Shown piece after piece: positions 1 to 7,440 of a DNA stretch of 54,323 nucleotides (position 1 is the first letter of the stretch; each line of letters opens with the position of its first letter). Origin of the DNA: Clostridia bacterium (GTDB lineage: Bacteria; Bacillota; Clostridia; Christensenellales; Aristaeellaceae); assembly GCA_017552535.1 (NCBI GenBank), contig JAFZPV010000018.1, forward strand, positions 1 to 54,323, in the 5' to 3' direction. The notes below the pieces were generated by a model. It did not search any database. It was not told where the DNA came from and saw nothing but the letters and a program-made list of their open reading frames with translations. The translations under genes and the position numbers were made by a program.

Positions 1-36
1 AATTTCATTTCCGGCGAGGGGCTGTTCCACAGCCCC
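1..36 (-). repeat. Structured repeat, copy D (cut by window start)
   Basis: Read on the minus strand this is the left end of the roughly 322-bp repeat described at 27909 and 44023: an 8-bp hairpin (GGGGCTGT / ACAGCCCC, loop GGA) followed by the start of the CGCCGGAAATGAAAT arm. The rest lies outside the window. It starts at the base directly after the stop codon of the GH130 gene and in the same sense, so it would be the first part of that mRNA's 3' UTR. Confidence 0.75.
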
Positions 37-1020
37 TTAAACCCGGCTATTCTTTTTGATGAAGGTCACCAGTTCGTCCACCTGGCAGAAGGCCATGCAG
101 ATCACGGTGTCGGCGCCGCCGTAGTAAATGGCGATGCGGCCGGTGTCCGCGTCGGTGAGGGCCGCGCAGGGGAAGGCCACGTTGGGCACGTCGCCGATCT
201 GCTCGTAGGGCTTCTGGGGAGAAAGCAGGTAGGGCTCGGTGCGGTAGAGCACCTTCCAGGGCTTTTCCAGATCCAGCAGGCACGCGCCGAAGGAGTATAC
301 GAAGCCGTTGCAGCTGGTGAGCACGCCGTGGTAGAACAGAAGCCAGCCTTCGTCGGTCTTGATCGGGATGGGGCCCGCGCCGATCTTGGTGGACTGCCAG
401 CCGCCCTTGGTGCCCATCACGTAGCGGTGACGGCCCCAGTAGCACAGGTCGGGGGACTCGGAGTAGAAGATGTCGCCGAAGGGCGTGTGGCCGTTGTCAG
501 AGGGGCGGGACAGCATGGCGTAGTTTCCGTTGATCTTCTCCGGGAACATCACGCCGTTGCGGTTGAAGGGCAGGAAGGCGTTTTCCTTCTGGTAGTAGGT
601 CTTGAAATCCTGGGTGGTGGCCACGCCGATGGTGGGGCCGTGGAACCAGTTGCACCAGGTGACCACGTATTCGTCGCCGATCTTGCAGCAGCGGGGATCG
701 TAGCCGTAGCGGAAGGGACCCACTTCCTCCGCCTGGGGATTGAGCAGCACGAAGGGTTCGGGATCGATGTCCCAGTGGATGCCGTCTTTGGAGTGGGCGG
801 AGTGGATGCGCATCTCGCGCCGCTTGTCGTCCACGCGGAACACGCCGGCAAATTCGCCCTCAAAGGGCACGACGGCGCTGTTGAAGATGGAGTTGGAGCA
901 GGGGACCGCGTCCCTGGGCACGATGGGATTCTCGCTGTAGCGCCACAGCACGTCGGAGCAGCCGGCGGGCCTGTCCTGCCAGGGGATGTTGGGAAGAGAA
1001 GCGCCGATGATCTTTGCCAT
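37..1020 (-). CDS. Glycoside hydrolase family 130 protein (beta-mannoside phosphorylase type)
   Basis: This 327-residue protein has the five-bladed propeller signature of GH130, a family of inverting phosphorylases that release alpha-mannose 1-phosphate from beta-mannosides with phosphate. Visible family motifs are YGYDPRCC (the conserved Asp region), [11 protein letters not shown], the GAGPIPI strand and a C-terminal [12 protein letters not shown]. The length and absence of a signal peptide fit the cytoplasmic GH130_1/GH130_2 enzymes acting on mannosyl-glucose or short mannooligosaccharides, but the exact substrate cannot be read from sequence. The ATG at 1020 has a strong GGAGGAAA ribosome binding site. 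It is transcribed alone, separated from mrp by an inverted-repeat element, and ends directly against a copy of the structured repeat. Confidence 0.88.
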   Translation of the reverse strand: MAKIIGASLPNIPWQDRPAGCSDVLWRYSENPIVPRDAVPCSNSIFNSAVVPFEGEFAGVFRVDDKRREMRIHSAHSKDGIHWDIDPEPFVLLNPQAEEVGPFRYGYDPRCCKIGDEYVVTWCNWFHGPTIGVATTQDFKTYYQKENAFLPFNRNGVMFPEKINGNYAMLSRPSDNGHTPFGDIFYSESPDLCYWGRHRYVMGTKGGWQSTKIGAGPIPIKTDEGWLLFYHGVLTSCNGFVYSFGACLLDLEKPWKVLYRTEPYLLSPQKPYEQIGDVPNVAFPCAALTDADTGRIAIYYGGADTVICMAFCQVDELVTFIKKNSRV

Positions 1021-1080
1021 GTCTGTTTCCTCCGGTCATTTTTATTGTGGGTTGGCGGTTCTGAAGAAGCATTATGGGAA

Positions 1081-1206
1081 AAGTTTGGAGTTTGGAGTCA
1101 GGAGTTAGGAGTTGCGGTGGCTTTGCCTCCGGCAAAGCTTTGAATCATAAAAATGCCTTCGGCATTTTTTCCACAACTTCTAACTCCTAACTCCTAACTA
1201 ATAACT
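1081..1206. repeat. Long-armed inverted repeat built of TAACTCC-type units, with two inner hairpins
   Basis: Arms of about 34 nt (1081-1114 and 1173-1206) are imperfect reverse complements made of tandem GGAGTT(T/A) units on the left and TCCTAAC units on the right. Inside are two clean hairpins: GCTTTGCC-TCC-GGCAAAGC (1120-1138) and AAAAATGCC-TTC-GGCATTTTT (1149-1169). The second has T runs on both strands and could serve as a bidirectional terminator, in particular for mrp, whose stop codon touches the right arm. No coding capacity is seen. The whole looks like a small non-autonomous mobile element. Confidence 0.75.
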
Positions 1207-2027
1207 CACCCTAAAACGTTCTTTATCATTCCGTCCAGCCAGTCGCCCTCGAACAGTTCGATCATGCCCTTGTCGCAGGCGGCGGCGAGCTTGGGGTTGA
1301 TGGGGAGCCGGGCGGTCACGCTGGTATTGGCCAGGCGGGCGGCCTCCTCCAGGCGGCTTTCGCCGTAGGGGAAGATCTTCTTTCCGCAGTCCGGGCACTG
1401 GATATAGCTCATGTTCTCCACAATGCCCAGCACCGGGATGTTCATCATTTCGGCCATGTTCACGGCCTTCTGCACCACCATGCCCACCAGCTCCTGGGGC
1501 GTGGTGACGATCACGATGCCGTCCACGGGCAGGGACTGGAACACGGTCAAGGGAACGTCGCCGGTGCCGGGCGGCATGTCGATGAACATGATGTCGTTGT
1601 CGCCCCAGTTCACGTCCGTCCAGAATTGCTTCACGGTGCCCGCGATCACGGGTCCGCGCCAGATCACGGGATCGGTCTCGTTTTCAAGCAGCAGGTTCAC
1701 GCTCATCACTTTGATGCCCGTGGCGGTCTCGGCGGGAAACAGCGAAACGTCGTCGCTGCCGGCTTCTTTGGCGAACTTAAACATCCTGGGGATGGACGGG
1801 CCTGTGACGTCCGCGTCCAGCACGGCGGTCTTATAGTCCATGCGCCTGGCCAGCGTGGCCAGCAGGCCGGTGACCAGGCTCTTGCCCACGCCGCCCTTGC
1901 CGGAAACCACGGCGATCACTTTCTTCACGCGGCTCTGGTCGTTGAGCTTTTCTTTCTGTATGGCGTTTTCCCTGCTGGCGCACGCGGCCGAACAGGTCTC
2001 GCAGTTATGGGTGCATTCCTCTGCCAT
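1206..2027 (-). CDS. mrp: Mrp/NBP35-family ATP-binding Fe-S cluster carrier
   Basis: This 273-residue P-loop ATPase of the Mrp/ApbC/Nbp35 family is expected to bind a 4Fe-4S cluster and pass it to apo-proteins in the cytoplasm. The deviant Walker A motif SGKGGVGKS lies near residue 43, followed by DADVTGPSIPRM and the Walker B-like MFIDMPPGTGD. Cysteine-rich CTHNCETC at the N-terminus and CPDCGKK near the C-terminus provide cluster ligands as in Nbp35-type proteins; the DUF59 domain of longer Mrp proteins is absent. The start at 2027 follows a GGAGGAAAG site. It has its own promoter at 2111-2138. The product assignment is firm; client proteins are unknown. Confidence 0.92.
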   Translation of the reverse strand: MAEECTHNCETCSAACASRENAIQKEKLNDQSRVKKVIAVVSGKGGVGKSLVTGLLATLARRMDYKTAVLDADVTGPSIPRMFKFAKEAGSDDVSLFPAETATGIKVMSVNLLLENETDPVIWRGPVIAGTVKQFWTDVNWGDNDIMFIDMPPGTGDVPLTVFQSLPVDGIVIVTTPQELVGMVVQKAVNMAEMMNIPVLGIVENMSYIQCPDCGKKIFPYGESRLEEAARLANTSVTARLPINPKLAAACDKGMIELFEGDWLDGMIKNVLG

Positions 2028-2110
2028 GTCTTTCCTCCGAAGGTCTTTGCCGTATTCGATCGGGATACTCTGCCTGCGCGGGACCGCCGCAAAGGAGAGT
2101 CCCTTCTGCT

Positions 2111-2138
2111 ATTATATCATACCGCCTGCGAAAAGCAA
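2111..2138 (-). promoter_or_regulatory. Putative sigma-A promoter of mrp
   Basis: On the minus strand, -35 TTGCTT (2133-2138) and a consensus -10 TATAAT (2111-2116) are separated by 16 bp and lie about 85 bp upstream of the mrp start codon. Confidence 0.65.
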
Positions 2139-2199
2139 GTGAAATGCTTGGAAATACGCCGGAAATGAAGGGGGGTTCCCGGGGCCGGCATTTGAATGC

Positions 2200-2233
2200 A
2201 AAAACACAGGCGCGGGAGACACGCCCCCGCGCC
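2200..2233 (-). terminator. Rho-independent terminator of the sugar-phosphate isomerase gene
   Basis: On the minus strand an 8-bp GC stem, GGCGCGGG with CCCGCGCC (2209-2216 and 2226-2233), is followed by TGTGTTTTTGC. It lies 18 bp after the stop codon at 2252. Confidence 0.8.
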
Positions 2234-2251
2234 GCATGCTGTTTTATATGT

Positions 2252-2980
2252 TTATTGTTTTTCCTGCGCTTTCAGCCATTCGCAGCACAGCCTGGCCTCG
2301 GTGAGGCCGTCGGGCTGCAGGCTTTCGCTCTCCACCACCATAAGCATATTGTTGGCTTTGGCGGTATCGTACACTTCCCGGAGAGGGGCCTGTCCGTAGC
2401 CCAGGGGCTTGCCCTCGCCGCCCCTGAAGCCGTCCTTGATGTGGATGAAATCGATCCTGTCCTTCAGGCGCTCCAGTATGCCTTTGGCGGAAAAGCCCGT
2501 GGCGTTATAGTACCAGAAGGTGTCGATCTCCAGCCGCAGGTCAGTACGGCACACCAGCTGCTCGTGGATCATGGAGCCGTCGCGGTTGGGCTGAAACTCG
2601 TGGGAGTGGTTGTGATAGCCCAGCTGTATTCCCTCCTTGGCCAGAACGGGCGCGTAGGCGTTGACCTTTTCGATGAAGGCGTCCAGCTTTTTCTGGTCGC
2701 TCAGGTCGTGGCCCGGAATGATGTAGTGACGGTTGCCCAGGGTCTTGTGGTACTGTACAGTGGCGTCAAAGTCCTCATCCAGTTCCTTAAGGCCCGTGTG
2801 CGTGCCGGACACCTTCAGCCCGTATTCCTCCAGCCAGCCCCTGACTTCCCTGGCGCTGTGGCCGAAAAAGCCCGCAAACTCCACCCAGCGGTAGCCGATG
2901 TCGGCGATGCGCTTGAGAGCGCCCCGCAGATCGTCCTTCGTGATGTCCCGTACCGAATACATCTGTATGCCGTATTCCAT
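2252..2980 (-). CDS. Sugar phosphate isomerase/epimerase family protein (AP endonuclease 2-like TIM barrel)
   Basis: The protein, 242 residues from the chosen start, has the fold of the xylose isomerase-like/IolE family: MEYGIQMYSVRD at the N-terminus, GYRWVEFAGFFG, LGYHNHSHEF (metal-binding His/Glu region), LRLEIDTFWYYNATG and IDFIHIKDG. These are usual metal ligands of this family. Such enzymes isomerise or epimerise free or oxidised sugars; the substrate here is unknown. The longer open frame to 3142 was rejected because it runs through the promoter cassette; the ATG at 2980 has an AAAGGATG site. Transcription should begin at the TTGACC/TATAAT promoter at 3029-3058. It may belong to a regulon shared with the neighbouring membrane protein, which carries the same promoter cassette. 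Confidence 0.85.
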   Translation of the reverse strand: MEYGIQMYSVRDITKDDLRGALKRIADIGYRWVEFAGFFGHSAREVRGWLEEYGLKVSGTHTGLKELDEDFDATVQYHKTLGNRHYIIPGHDLSDQKKLDAFIEKVNAYAPVLAKEGIQLGYHNHSHEFQPNRDGSMIHEQLVCRTDLRLEIDTFWYYNATGFSAKGILERLKDRIDFIHIKDGFRGGEGKPLGYGQAPLREVYDTAKANNMLMVVESESLQPDGLTEARLCCEWLKAQEKQ

Positions 2981-3000
2981 ATTCGCGCATCCTTTCCGCG

Positions 3001-3077
3001 CCCGCGCTGCCCGCGGGCTGTTGCCTGAATTATACGTCCCGGGCGCGTTCAAGGTCAATACCCGGGGCGGTTTTTTC
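3001..3077 (-). repeat. Promoter cassette, copy 1 (TTGACC-N18-TATAAT plus leader hairpin)
   Basis: This 77-bp stretch is about 87 percent identical, without gaps, to 3677-3753. On the minus strand it carries an A-run, -35 TTGACC (3053-3058), an 18-bp spacer, a perfect -10 TATAAT (3029-3034) and a GC-rich inverted repeat just after the expected start point. It lies directly upstream of the isomerase gene starting at 2980. Confidence 0.8.
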
Positions 3078-3102
3078 CGCAGGTTTTGGTTTCGTAAGCC
3101 GT

Positions 3103-3654
3103 TTATCTCATGGCGGAACGTATCTTTTGCCAGGAGTTCCACATGGTCCTGCCGGAAACGGCCAGGAAGATCGCCGCCAGTACTGCCAGCACCAGAACCA
3201 CAGTGCCCACCGCTATCTTTTTGTCCGAAGTGCCGGCACGCTTCACAAAAAAGCGGCAGCTGTTTGCCAGGTACACCAGTGCTTCAAAACAGAAGCAGCT
3301 TATCGCAATGTTTCCGTTCAGCTCCTCGGTGCTGGTTTCTGTTATCACGCCCCCGCGGCGGTAGTAATAGGTGTGCTCCAGGCTCTCTATCGGCTCAAGC
3401 ATGAGCCCATTGTACACGCACAGCAGTATACAGGCAGCTGTGAGCGCATACAGTATCAGCCCGGCAACGGCAAGCTTTCGCCTGTTGTCCGGCGGATTTG
3501 GGGTCTTGCTCATGGGCAGCAGAACGCCGGAGACCAGCAGCTTTGACGTGCGCTCACTGACGTTCACAAAGCCCGGAAACAAAAGCTGTTCATCGTACAC
3601 CGCCGCGAGGCGGCAGATGCACAGCATACACATAAAAAGAAGGACCGATGTCAT
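3103..3654 (-). CDS. Hypothetical small membrane protein
   Basis: This 183-residue protein is not recognised. It has three likely membrane segments: an N-terminal one (residues 1-20), one near 61-86 (LAVAGLILYALTAACILLCV) and one near 147-168 (KIAVGTVVLVLAVLAAIFLA). The loop between segments 2 and 3 holds ESLEHTYYYRRGGVITETSTEELNG-type polar sequence, and the C-terminus is short and basic. The start at 3654 is set by a GGGAGG site five bases upstream. It is expressed from cassette copy 2 at 3677-3753, a near duplicate of the promoter that serves the next gene downstream, so the two may be co-regulated. No function is proposed. Confidence 0.7.
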   Translation of the reverse strand: MTSVLLFMCMLCICRLAAVYDEQLLFPGFVNVSERTSKLLVSGVLLPMSKTPNPPDNRRKLAVAGLILYALTAACILLCVYNGLMLEPIESLEHTYYYRRGGVITETSTEELNGNIAISCFCFEALVYLANSCRFFVKRAGTSDKKIAVGTVVLVLAVLAAIFLAVSGRTMWNSWQKIRSAMR

Positions 3655-3676
3655 ACATGCCTCCCGATCGGAGTAC

Positions 3677-3753
3677 CCCGCGCTGCACGCGGGCTGCTGC
3701 CGGCATTATACGTCCCGGGCGCGCCCAGGGTCAATACTTGGGGCAGTTTTTTC
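3677..3753 (-). repeat. Promoter cassette, copy 2 (TTGACC-N18-TATAAT plus leader hairpin)
   Basis: This is the partner of 3001-3077, with 10 differences in 77 bases. On the minus strand it has -35 TTGACC (3729-3734), an 18-bp spacer and -10 TATAAT (3705-3710). Just downstream is a perfect 6-bp inverted repeat, CCCGCG-TGCAG-CGCGGG. It drives the membrane protein gene starting at 3654. Differences avoid both promoter hexamers and the GGGCGCG core of the spacer. Confidence 0.8.
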
Positions 3754-3783
3754 TCTTTACCGCGTAAATTGTATATGCGCGTA

Positions 3784-3812
3784 TTGCACGCCGGCGGATT
3801 CTGTGCTAAAAT
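3784..3812 (+). promoter_or_regulatory. Putative sigma-A promoter of the pssA-psd operon
   Basis: -35 TTGCAC (3784-3789), 17-bp spacer, -10 TAAAAT (3807-3812), 45 bp upstream of the chosen pssA start. Confidence 0.65.
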
Positions 3813-3857
3813 AGCATCGAAAATACCGGGCATGTGTTTGCCGTTAAGAGGATAGAT

Positions 3858-4514
3858 ATGTTTATCGGCTATTACAACTACACCGTTGTGCTCACCTATC
3901 TGGGTCTGAGCTCCGCCGTCGTGGGCATGGTCGAGGCCATGAAGCACGACTATAAAACCGCCCTCATCTGCCTTCTGATCTGCGGCGTGTGCGACATGTT
4001 CGACGGCATGATCGCTCGCACCAGCAAAAAGCGCAGCGAGGACGCCAAGAGCTTCGGCGTGCAGATCGATTCGCTGTGCGACGTGATCTGCTTCGGCGTT
4101 TTCCCCGTGGTGATCGGCTATTCCCTTTGCCCCATGAACTGGTTCACCGTGCTGTGCTCGGTGTTTTTCGTGCTGGCTGCGGTGATCCGGCTGGCCTTTT
4201 TCAACGTGCAGGAGATCAACCGCGTGGAAAACAACGAGGGCAAGCGGGAATACTATCTGGGTCTGCCCGTCACCGCCAGCGCCCTCATCATGCCCGCGGT
4301 GGCCCTGGTCACCTCGCTGAACGCCGTGAACTGGGCGTATCTGTATCCCGTGTGCCTGGCGCTCACCGGCATCGCCAACATCACCCGTTTCAAGGTGAAA
4401 AAGCCCTATCTGGCAGGCATCGTGTTTTTGCTCATCATCGGCGCACTGATCTTTTATCTCACCTTCCGCTTCGGCGGCAACATCACCTGCATGAAGCCGG
4501 GCATCAGCGTCTGA
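3858..4514 (+). CDS. pssA: CDP-diacylglycerol--serine O-phosphatidyltransferase
   Basis: This integral membrane enzyme joins CDP-diacylglycerol and serine to give phosphatidylserine, the first committed step to phosphatidylethanolamine. The CDP-alcohol phosphotransferase signature is complete: DMFDGMIARTSKKRSEDAKS followed by FG, VQIDSLCD, giving the D..DG..AR....G...D...D spacing. Several hydrophobic segments follow. I chose the ATG at 3858, which has an AAGAGGA site six bases upstream, over the in-frame ATG at 3834, giving 218 residues. The psd gene begins one base after its stop, so both steps of the pathway are co-expressed. Confidence 0.93.
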   Translation: MFIGYYNYTVVLTYLGLSSAVVGMVEAMKHDYKTALICLLICGVCDMFDGMIARTSKKRSEDAKSFGVQIDSLCDVICFGVFPVVIGYSLCPMNWFTVLCSVFFVLAAVIRLAFFNVQEINRVENNEGKREYYLGLPVTASALIMPAVALVTSLNAVNWAYLYPVCLALTGIANITRFKVKKPYLAGIVFLLIIGALIFYLTFRFGGNITCMKPGISV

Positions 4515-4515
4515 T

Positions 4516-5316
4516 ATGTTCGAGGATATCTATTCGCGCCCCCTGGGGCGTTTGGCGGCGCGCGTGCTGGCGGCGCCGTTTGTTTCTTTCCTGGCGGGGG
4601 CCTTTATGGACAGCCGCCTGTCCAGGCCCTTCATCCGGGGCTTTGCAAAGCGCAACATGATAGACATGAGCGAGGTCCTCAAAACGGATTTTTCCAGCTT
4701 CAACGAGTTTTTTACCCGGGAGCTCAAGCCCGGGGCGCGGCCGCTGTGCCCGGACGCAGACGCGCTGATCGCCCCCTGCGACGGGCTTTTAAGCGTGTAC
4801 GATATCGGGCCGGACAGCCGTTTCGATATCAAAGGGCACCTGTACACGGCGTTCTCCCTCACCGAAAACCAGGATATCGCCCGCGCCTTCGACGGCGGCA
4901 AGTGCCTGGTGTTCCGCCTGACGCCCAGCCATTACCACCGCTACATCTGGCCCTTGAACGGGCGCGTGACCGGCAGAAAGCACATACGCGGCCTGTACCA
5001 TACGGTGCGGCCGGGGGCGCTGGAGCACACCGAGGTCTTCAGGACCAACACGAGGGAGTATGCCCTGTGCGAAACGGATTTCGGCAGGCTTTTATACATG
5101 GAGGTAGGCGCCATGCTGGTGGGGCGCATCGTGAACCGCGCGGAGCAGGACGTGTTTTCCCGCGGGGAAGAAAAAGGATATTTCGCCTTCGGAGGCTCCA
5201 CCATCGTGATGCTTCTTGAGGCAGGGGCCGCCGAGCTGGAGGGGCGGTTTTCGCCGGACGCGGAAACGCCCGTGCGCGCCGGTGAGAAGATCGGCATCAG
5301 GAGGAAAGACGCATGA
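4516..5316 (+). CDS. psd: Phosphatidylserine decarboxylase proenzyme
   Basis: The enzyme converts phosphatidylserine to phosphatidylethanolamine at the membrane. The 266-residue proenzyme contains the self-cleavage motif FGGSTI: Ser228 would become the pyruvoyl prosthetic group after cleavage between Gly227 and Ser228, leaving an alpha chain of about 39 residues. LTPSHYHRYIWP holds the conserved His region and GAMLVGRI lies before the cleavage site. It sits one base after pssA and overlaps the next gene by four bases (ATGA), so translation is probably coupled throughout. No separate ribosome binding site is obvious. Confidence 0.93.
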   Translation: MFEDIYSRPLGRLAARVLAAPFVSFLAGAFMDSRLSRPFIRGFAKRNMIDMSEVLKTDFSSFNEFFTRELKPGARPLCPDADALIAPCDGLLSVYDIGPDSRFDIKGHLYTAFSLTENQDIARAFDGGKCLVFRLTPSHYHRYIWPLNGRVTGRKHIRGLYHTVRPGALEHTEVFRTNTREYALCETDFGRLLYMEVGAMLVGRIVNRAEQDVFSRGEEKGYFAFGGSTIVMLLEAGAAELEGRFSPDAETPVRAGEKIGIRRKDA

Positions 5317-5987
5317 AAAAGCTGGCCGGCCTGATCAGGCGCATTCCTCCTTACGCACGCACGCCCATCCTGGTCACCCTCGTGACCCAGCTGATGTGCT
5401 ATTATTCGCCCATGATATTCGGCGTGAGTCCCACGCACGTGCTTTCGTCCGCCCTGGACGAAAGCATCCCGGTGATCCCGGCGTTCATCTATATCTACGT
5501 GCCGGCGTTTTTTTTCTGGATCGCCAACTACTGCTATATCTACTGCTTCAGCGTAGACTTTGCCCGGCGGCTGCTCACGGCGGACCTGATGTGCAAGATC
5601 GTGTGCGCGCTGTGCTTTGTGCTGTACCCATGCACCCTCGTCCAGCCGGACCCGGAAAGCCTGCACGGCATTGGGGCGTGGCTTCTGAAGCTCATTTATC
5701 ACCTGGACCAGCCCACGAACCTGCTGCCCTCCATGCACTGCTACATCAGTGTGCTCATCGCCCTGCCCCTGATGTGGAAAAAAGACACGCGCACGCCGCT
5801 GTGGTACCGGGTGTTCTCAGCCGTGCTTGCCCTGGCCATCTGCCTTTCCACCCTGTTCACCAAGCAGCACGTGGCGGCGGACGTGTACACCGGCGCGCTG
5901 ATGGCGGTTGCCGCCTGGCTGATCTCCCGGGTGGTATGGGGCTTTATCGACAGGCGCCGCGGCGCGAAAAGGCAGACGAACGCCTGA
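5313..5987 (+). CDS. PAP2-superfamily integral membrane protein
   Basis: This 224-residue protein has about six membrane segments and the PAP2 phosphatase-like motifs LLPSMHCYISVL (motif 2, PSxH) and STLFTKQHVAADVYTG (motif 3, with the catalytic His and Asp). Motif 1 (KxxxxxxRP) is not clear. Family members are phosphatidate or undecaprenyl-pyrophosphate phosphatases or phosphotransferases such as inositol phosphorylceramide synthase-like proteins. Its place as the third gene of the pssA-psd operon, overlapping psd by four bases, points to lipid headgroup metabolism, for instance phosphatidate turnover. This role is inferred. A terminator follows at 6024. Confidence 0.8.
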   Translation: MKKLAGLIRRIPPYARTPILVTLVTQLMCYYSPMIFGVSPTHVLSSALDESIPVIPAFIYIYVPAFFFWIANYCYIYCFSVDFARRLLTADLMCKIVCALCFVLYPCTLVQPDPESLHGIGAWLLKLIYHLDQPTNLLPSMHCYISVLIALPLMWKKDTRTPLWYRVFSAVLALAICLSTLFTKQHVAADVYTGALMAVAAWLISRVVWGFIDRRRGAKRQTNA

Positions 5988-6023
5988 TCAAAGCCCTTAC
6001 TCAACATACACTTAGCAAACAAT

Positions 6024-6055
6024 AAAAGCTTTTCTTATTGCAGGAAAGCTTTTTT
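6024..6055 (+). terminator. Terminator of the pssA-psd-PAP2 operon
   Basis: An 11-bp stem with one mismatch (AAAAGCTTTTC with GGAAAGCTTTT), loop TTATTGCA, merging into a T run at 6051-6055. Confidence 0.7.
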
Positions 6056-6066
6056 GCGTGTAGAAT
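6038..6066 (+). promoter_or_regulatory. Putative deoB promoter nested in the upstream terminator
   Basis: -35 TTGCAG (6038-6043) falls in the loop of the preceding terminator; after a 17-bp spacer follows -10 TAGAAT (6061-6066), 50 bp upstream of the deoB start. The match is moderate. Confidence 0.45.
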
Positions 6067-6116
6067 TATTTGGAAACAGAATCGTCTTTTGAATATGTCC
6101 TGAAGGGGGTCTGAAT

Positions 6117-7292
6117 ATGGCAAACAAAATCCGGCGGGTGCTGAATATCGTTCTGGACGCCTGCGGCTGCGGCAACGCCCCGGACGCGGCGCAGTACGGC
6201 GACGAAGGCGCCAACACTCTTTTGCATGTGATACAAACCAAAAACCCGGATATCCCCAACCTTATGGAACTGGGTCTGGGCAACGTGCTGGGCTTTAAAA
6301 ACGCGGACGTGCCCGTGGGCTGCTACGGGCGCATGACCGAAAAGGCCGTGGGCAAGGACACCACCTCCGGCCACTGGGAGATCGCGGGCCTTACGCTTCA
6401 GAAGCCCTTCCCCACCTACCCCAACGGCTTCCCGCCCGAGGTGATCGAGGCCTTTGAGCGCGAGACCGGCATGCAGGTGATCGGCAACAAGCCCGCTTCC
6501 GGCACGGAGATCATCCAGGAGCTGGGTGACGAACATTACGTGACGGGCAAGCTCATCGTGTACACCTCTGCCGACAGCGTGTTCCAGATCGCGGCCCACG
6601 AGGACGTGATCCCGCCCCAGGAGCTGTATTACATCTGCCGCACTGCGCGCCGCCTGCTCAAGGGCGAGCATGCCGTGGGCCGCGTGATCGCCCGCCCCTT
6701 CGTGGGTTCCTCCGGCAACTACACCCGCACCGCCAACCGCCGTGACTTCTCGGTGGATCCCTTCGGCGACACCATGCTGGACGTGGTGAAGCGCGCCCAC
6801 ATGGACGTGATCAGCATCGGCAAGATCGAGGACATCTTCAATCACAGGGGCATCACCTTCTCCGACCACGCCGCCGGAAACGACGCCTGCATCGTGGCCA
6901 CGCTCAAGGCGCTCAGAAAGCCCGGCTGGAAGGGCCTGTGCTTTGTGAACCTGGTGGATACGGACGCGCTGTACGGCCACCGCCGCGATCCAGACGGCTT
7001 TGCCGAGAGCCTGGAAGCCTTCGACAGCTACATCCCGGACATCATGAAGGGCCTGGGCGACGACGGCATTATGATGATCACCGCCGACCACGGCTGCGAT
7101 CCCACCTACAAGGGCACGGATCACACCCGCGAGCAGGTGCCGCTGCTGGTGTGGGGCCTGGGCATCGAGGAAGGCATGGACCTGGGTGTACGCTCCACCT
7201 TCGCGGACGTGGCCAAGACCACGCTGGACATGCTGGGCATCGACAACAGCCTGGACGGCACAAGCTTCTATCCGGACATCCGGGTGGACTGA
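6117..7292 (+). CDS. deoB: Phosphopentomutase
   Basis: This cytoplasmic alkaline-phosphatase-superfamily enzyme interconverts ribose (or deoxyribose) 1-phosphate and 5-phosphate, linking nucleoside breakdown to the pentose phosphate pathway. At 391 residues it has the usual length. KDTTSGHWEIAG carries the phosphorylated Thr; ITADHGCDPTYKGTDHTRE holds the C-terminal metal ligands. Near the N-terminus NIVLDACGCGNAPDA replaces the more usual DSFGIGELPDA, keeping the metal-binding Asp. The start at 6117 follows a GAAGGGGG site. It is monocistronic, with its own promoter and terminator; no nucleoside phosphorylase lies next to it. Confidence 0.95.
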   Translation: MANKIRRVLNIVLDACGCGNAPDAAQYGDEGANTLLHVIQTKNPDIPNLMELGLGNVLGFKNADVPVGCYGRMTEKAVGKDTTSGHWEIAGLTLQKPFPTYPNGFPPEVIEAFERETGMQVIGNKPASGTEIIQELGDEHYVTGKLIVYTSADSVFQIAAHEDVIPPQELYYICRTARRLLKGEHAVGRVIARPFVGSSGNYTRTANRRDFSVDPFGDTMLDVVKRAHMDVISIGKIEDIFNHRGITFSDHAAGNDACIVATLKALRKPGWKGLCFVNLVDTDALYGHRRDPDGFAESLEAFDSYIPDIMKGLGDDGIMMITADHGCDPTYKGTDHTREQVPLLVWGLGIEEGMDLGVRSTFADVAKTTLDMLGIDNSLDGTSFYPDIRVD

Positions 7293-7318
7293 CAACCAAA
7301 TTGAAAGATATCCCAACA

Positions 7319-7349
7319 GCCCTGCGGGCATACCGCCGGGCCGTTTTTG
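7319..7349 (+). terminator. Terminator of deoB
   Basis: Nine base pairs with one mismatch (GCCCTGCGG with CCGCCGGGC), loop GCATA, followed by CGTTTTTG. Confidence 0.65.
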
Positions 7350-7364
7350 TATGCATTCTTTGCG

Positions 7365-7394
7365 TTGCGCAAACGAGGGGCAGTATGTTATAAT
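7365..7394 (+). promoter_or_regulatory. Putative promoter of the GH3 gene
   Basis: -35 TTGCGC (7365-7370), 18-bp spacer, perfect -10 TATAAT (7389-7394), 47 bp before the GTG start. Confidence 0.6.
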
Positions 7395-7440
7395 CTGTAC
7401 TGAGACCGGCGGCAAGCCGGGTATATGGGAGGAAAGACCC

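Noticed and set aside
1081-1206. TAACTCC heptamers as a CRISPR-like or minisatellite array
   Set aside because: The units are adjacent, without spacers, and form two arms of one inverted repeat.
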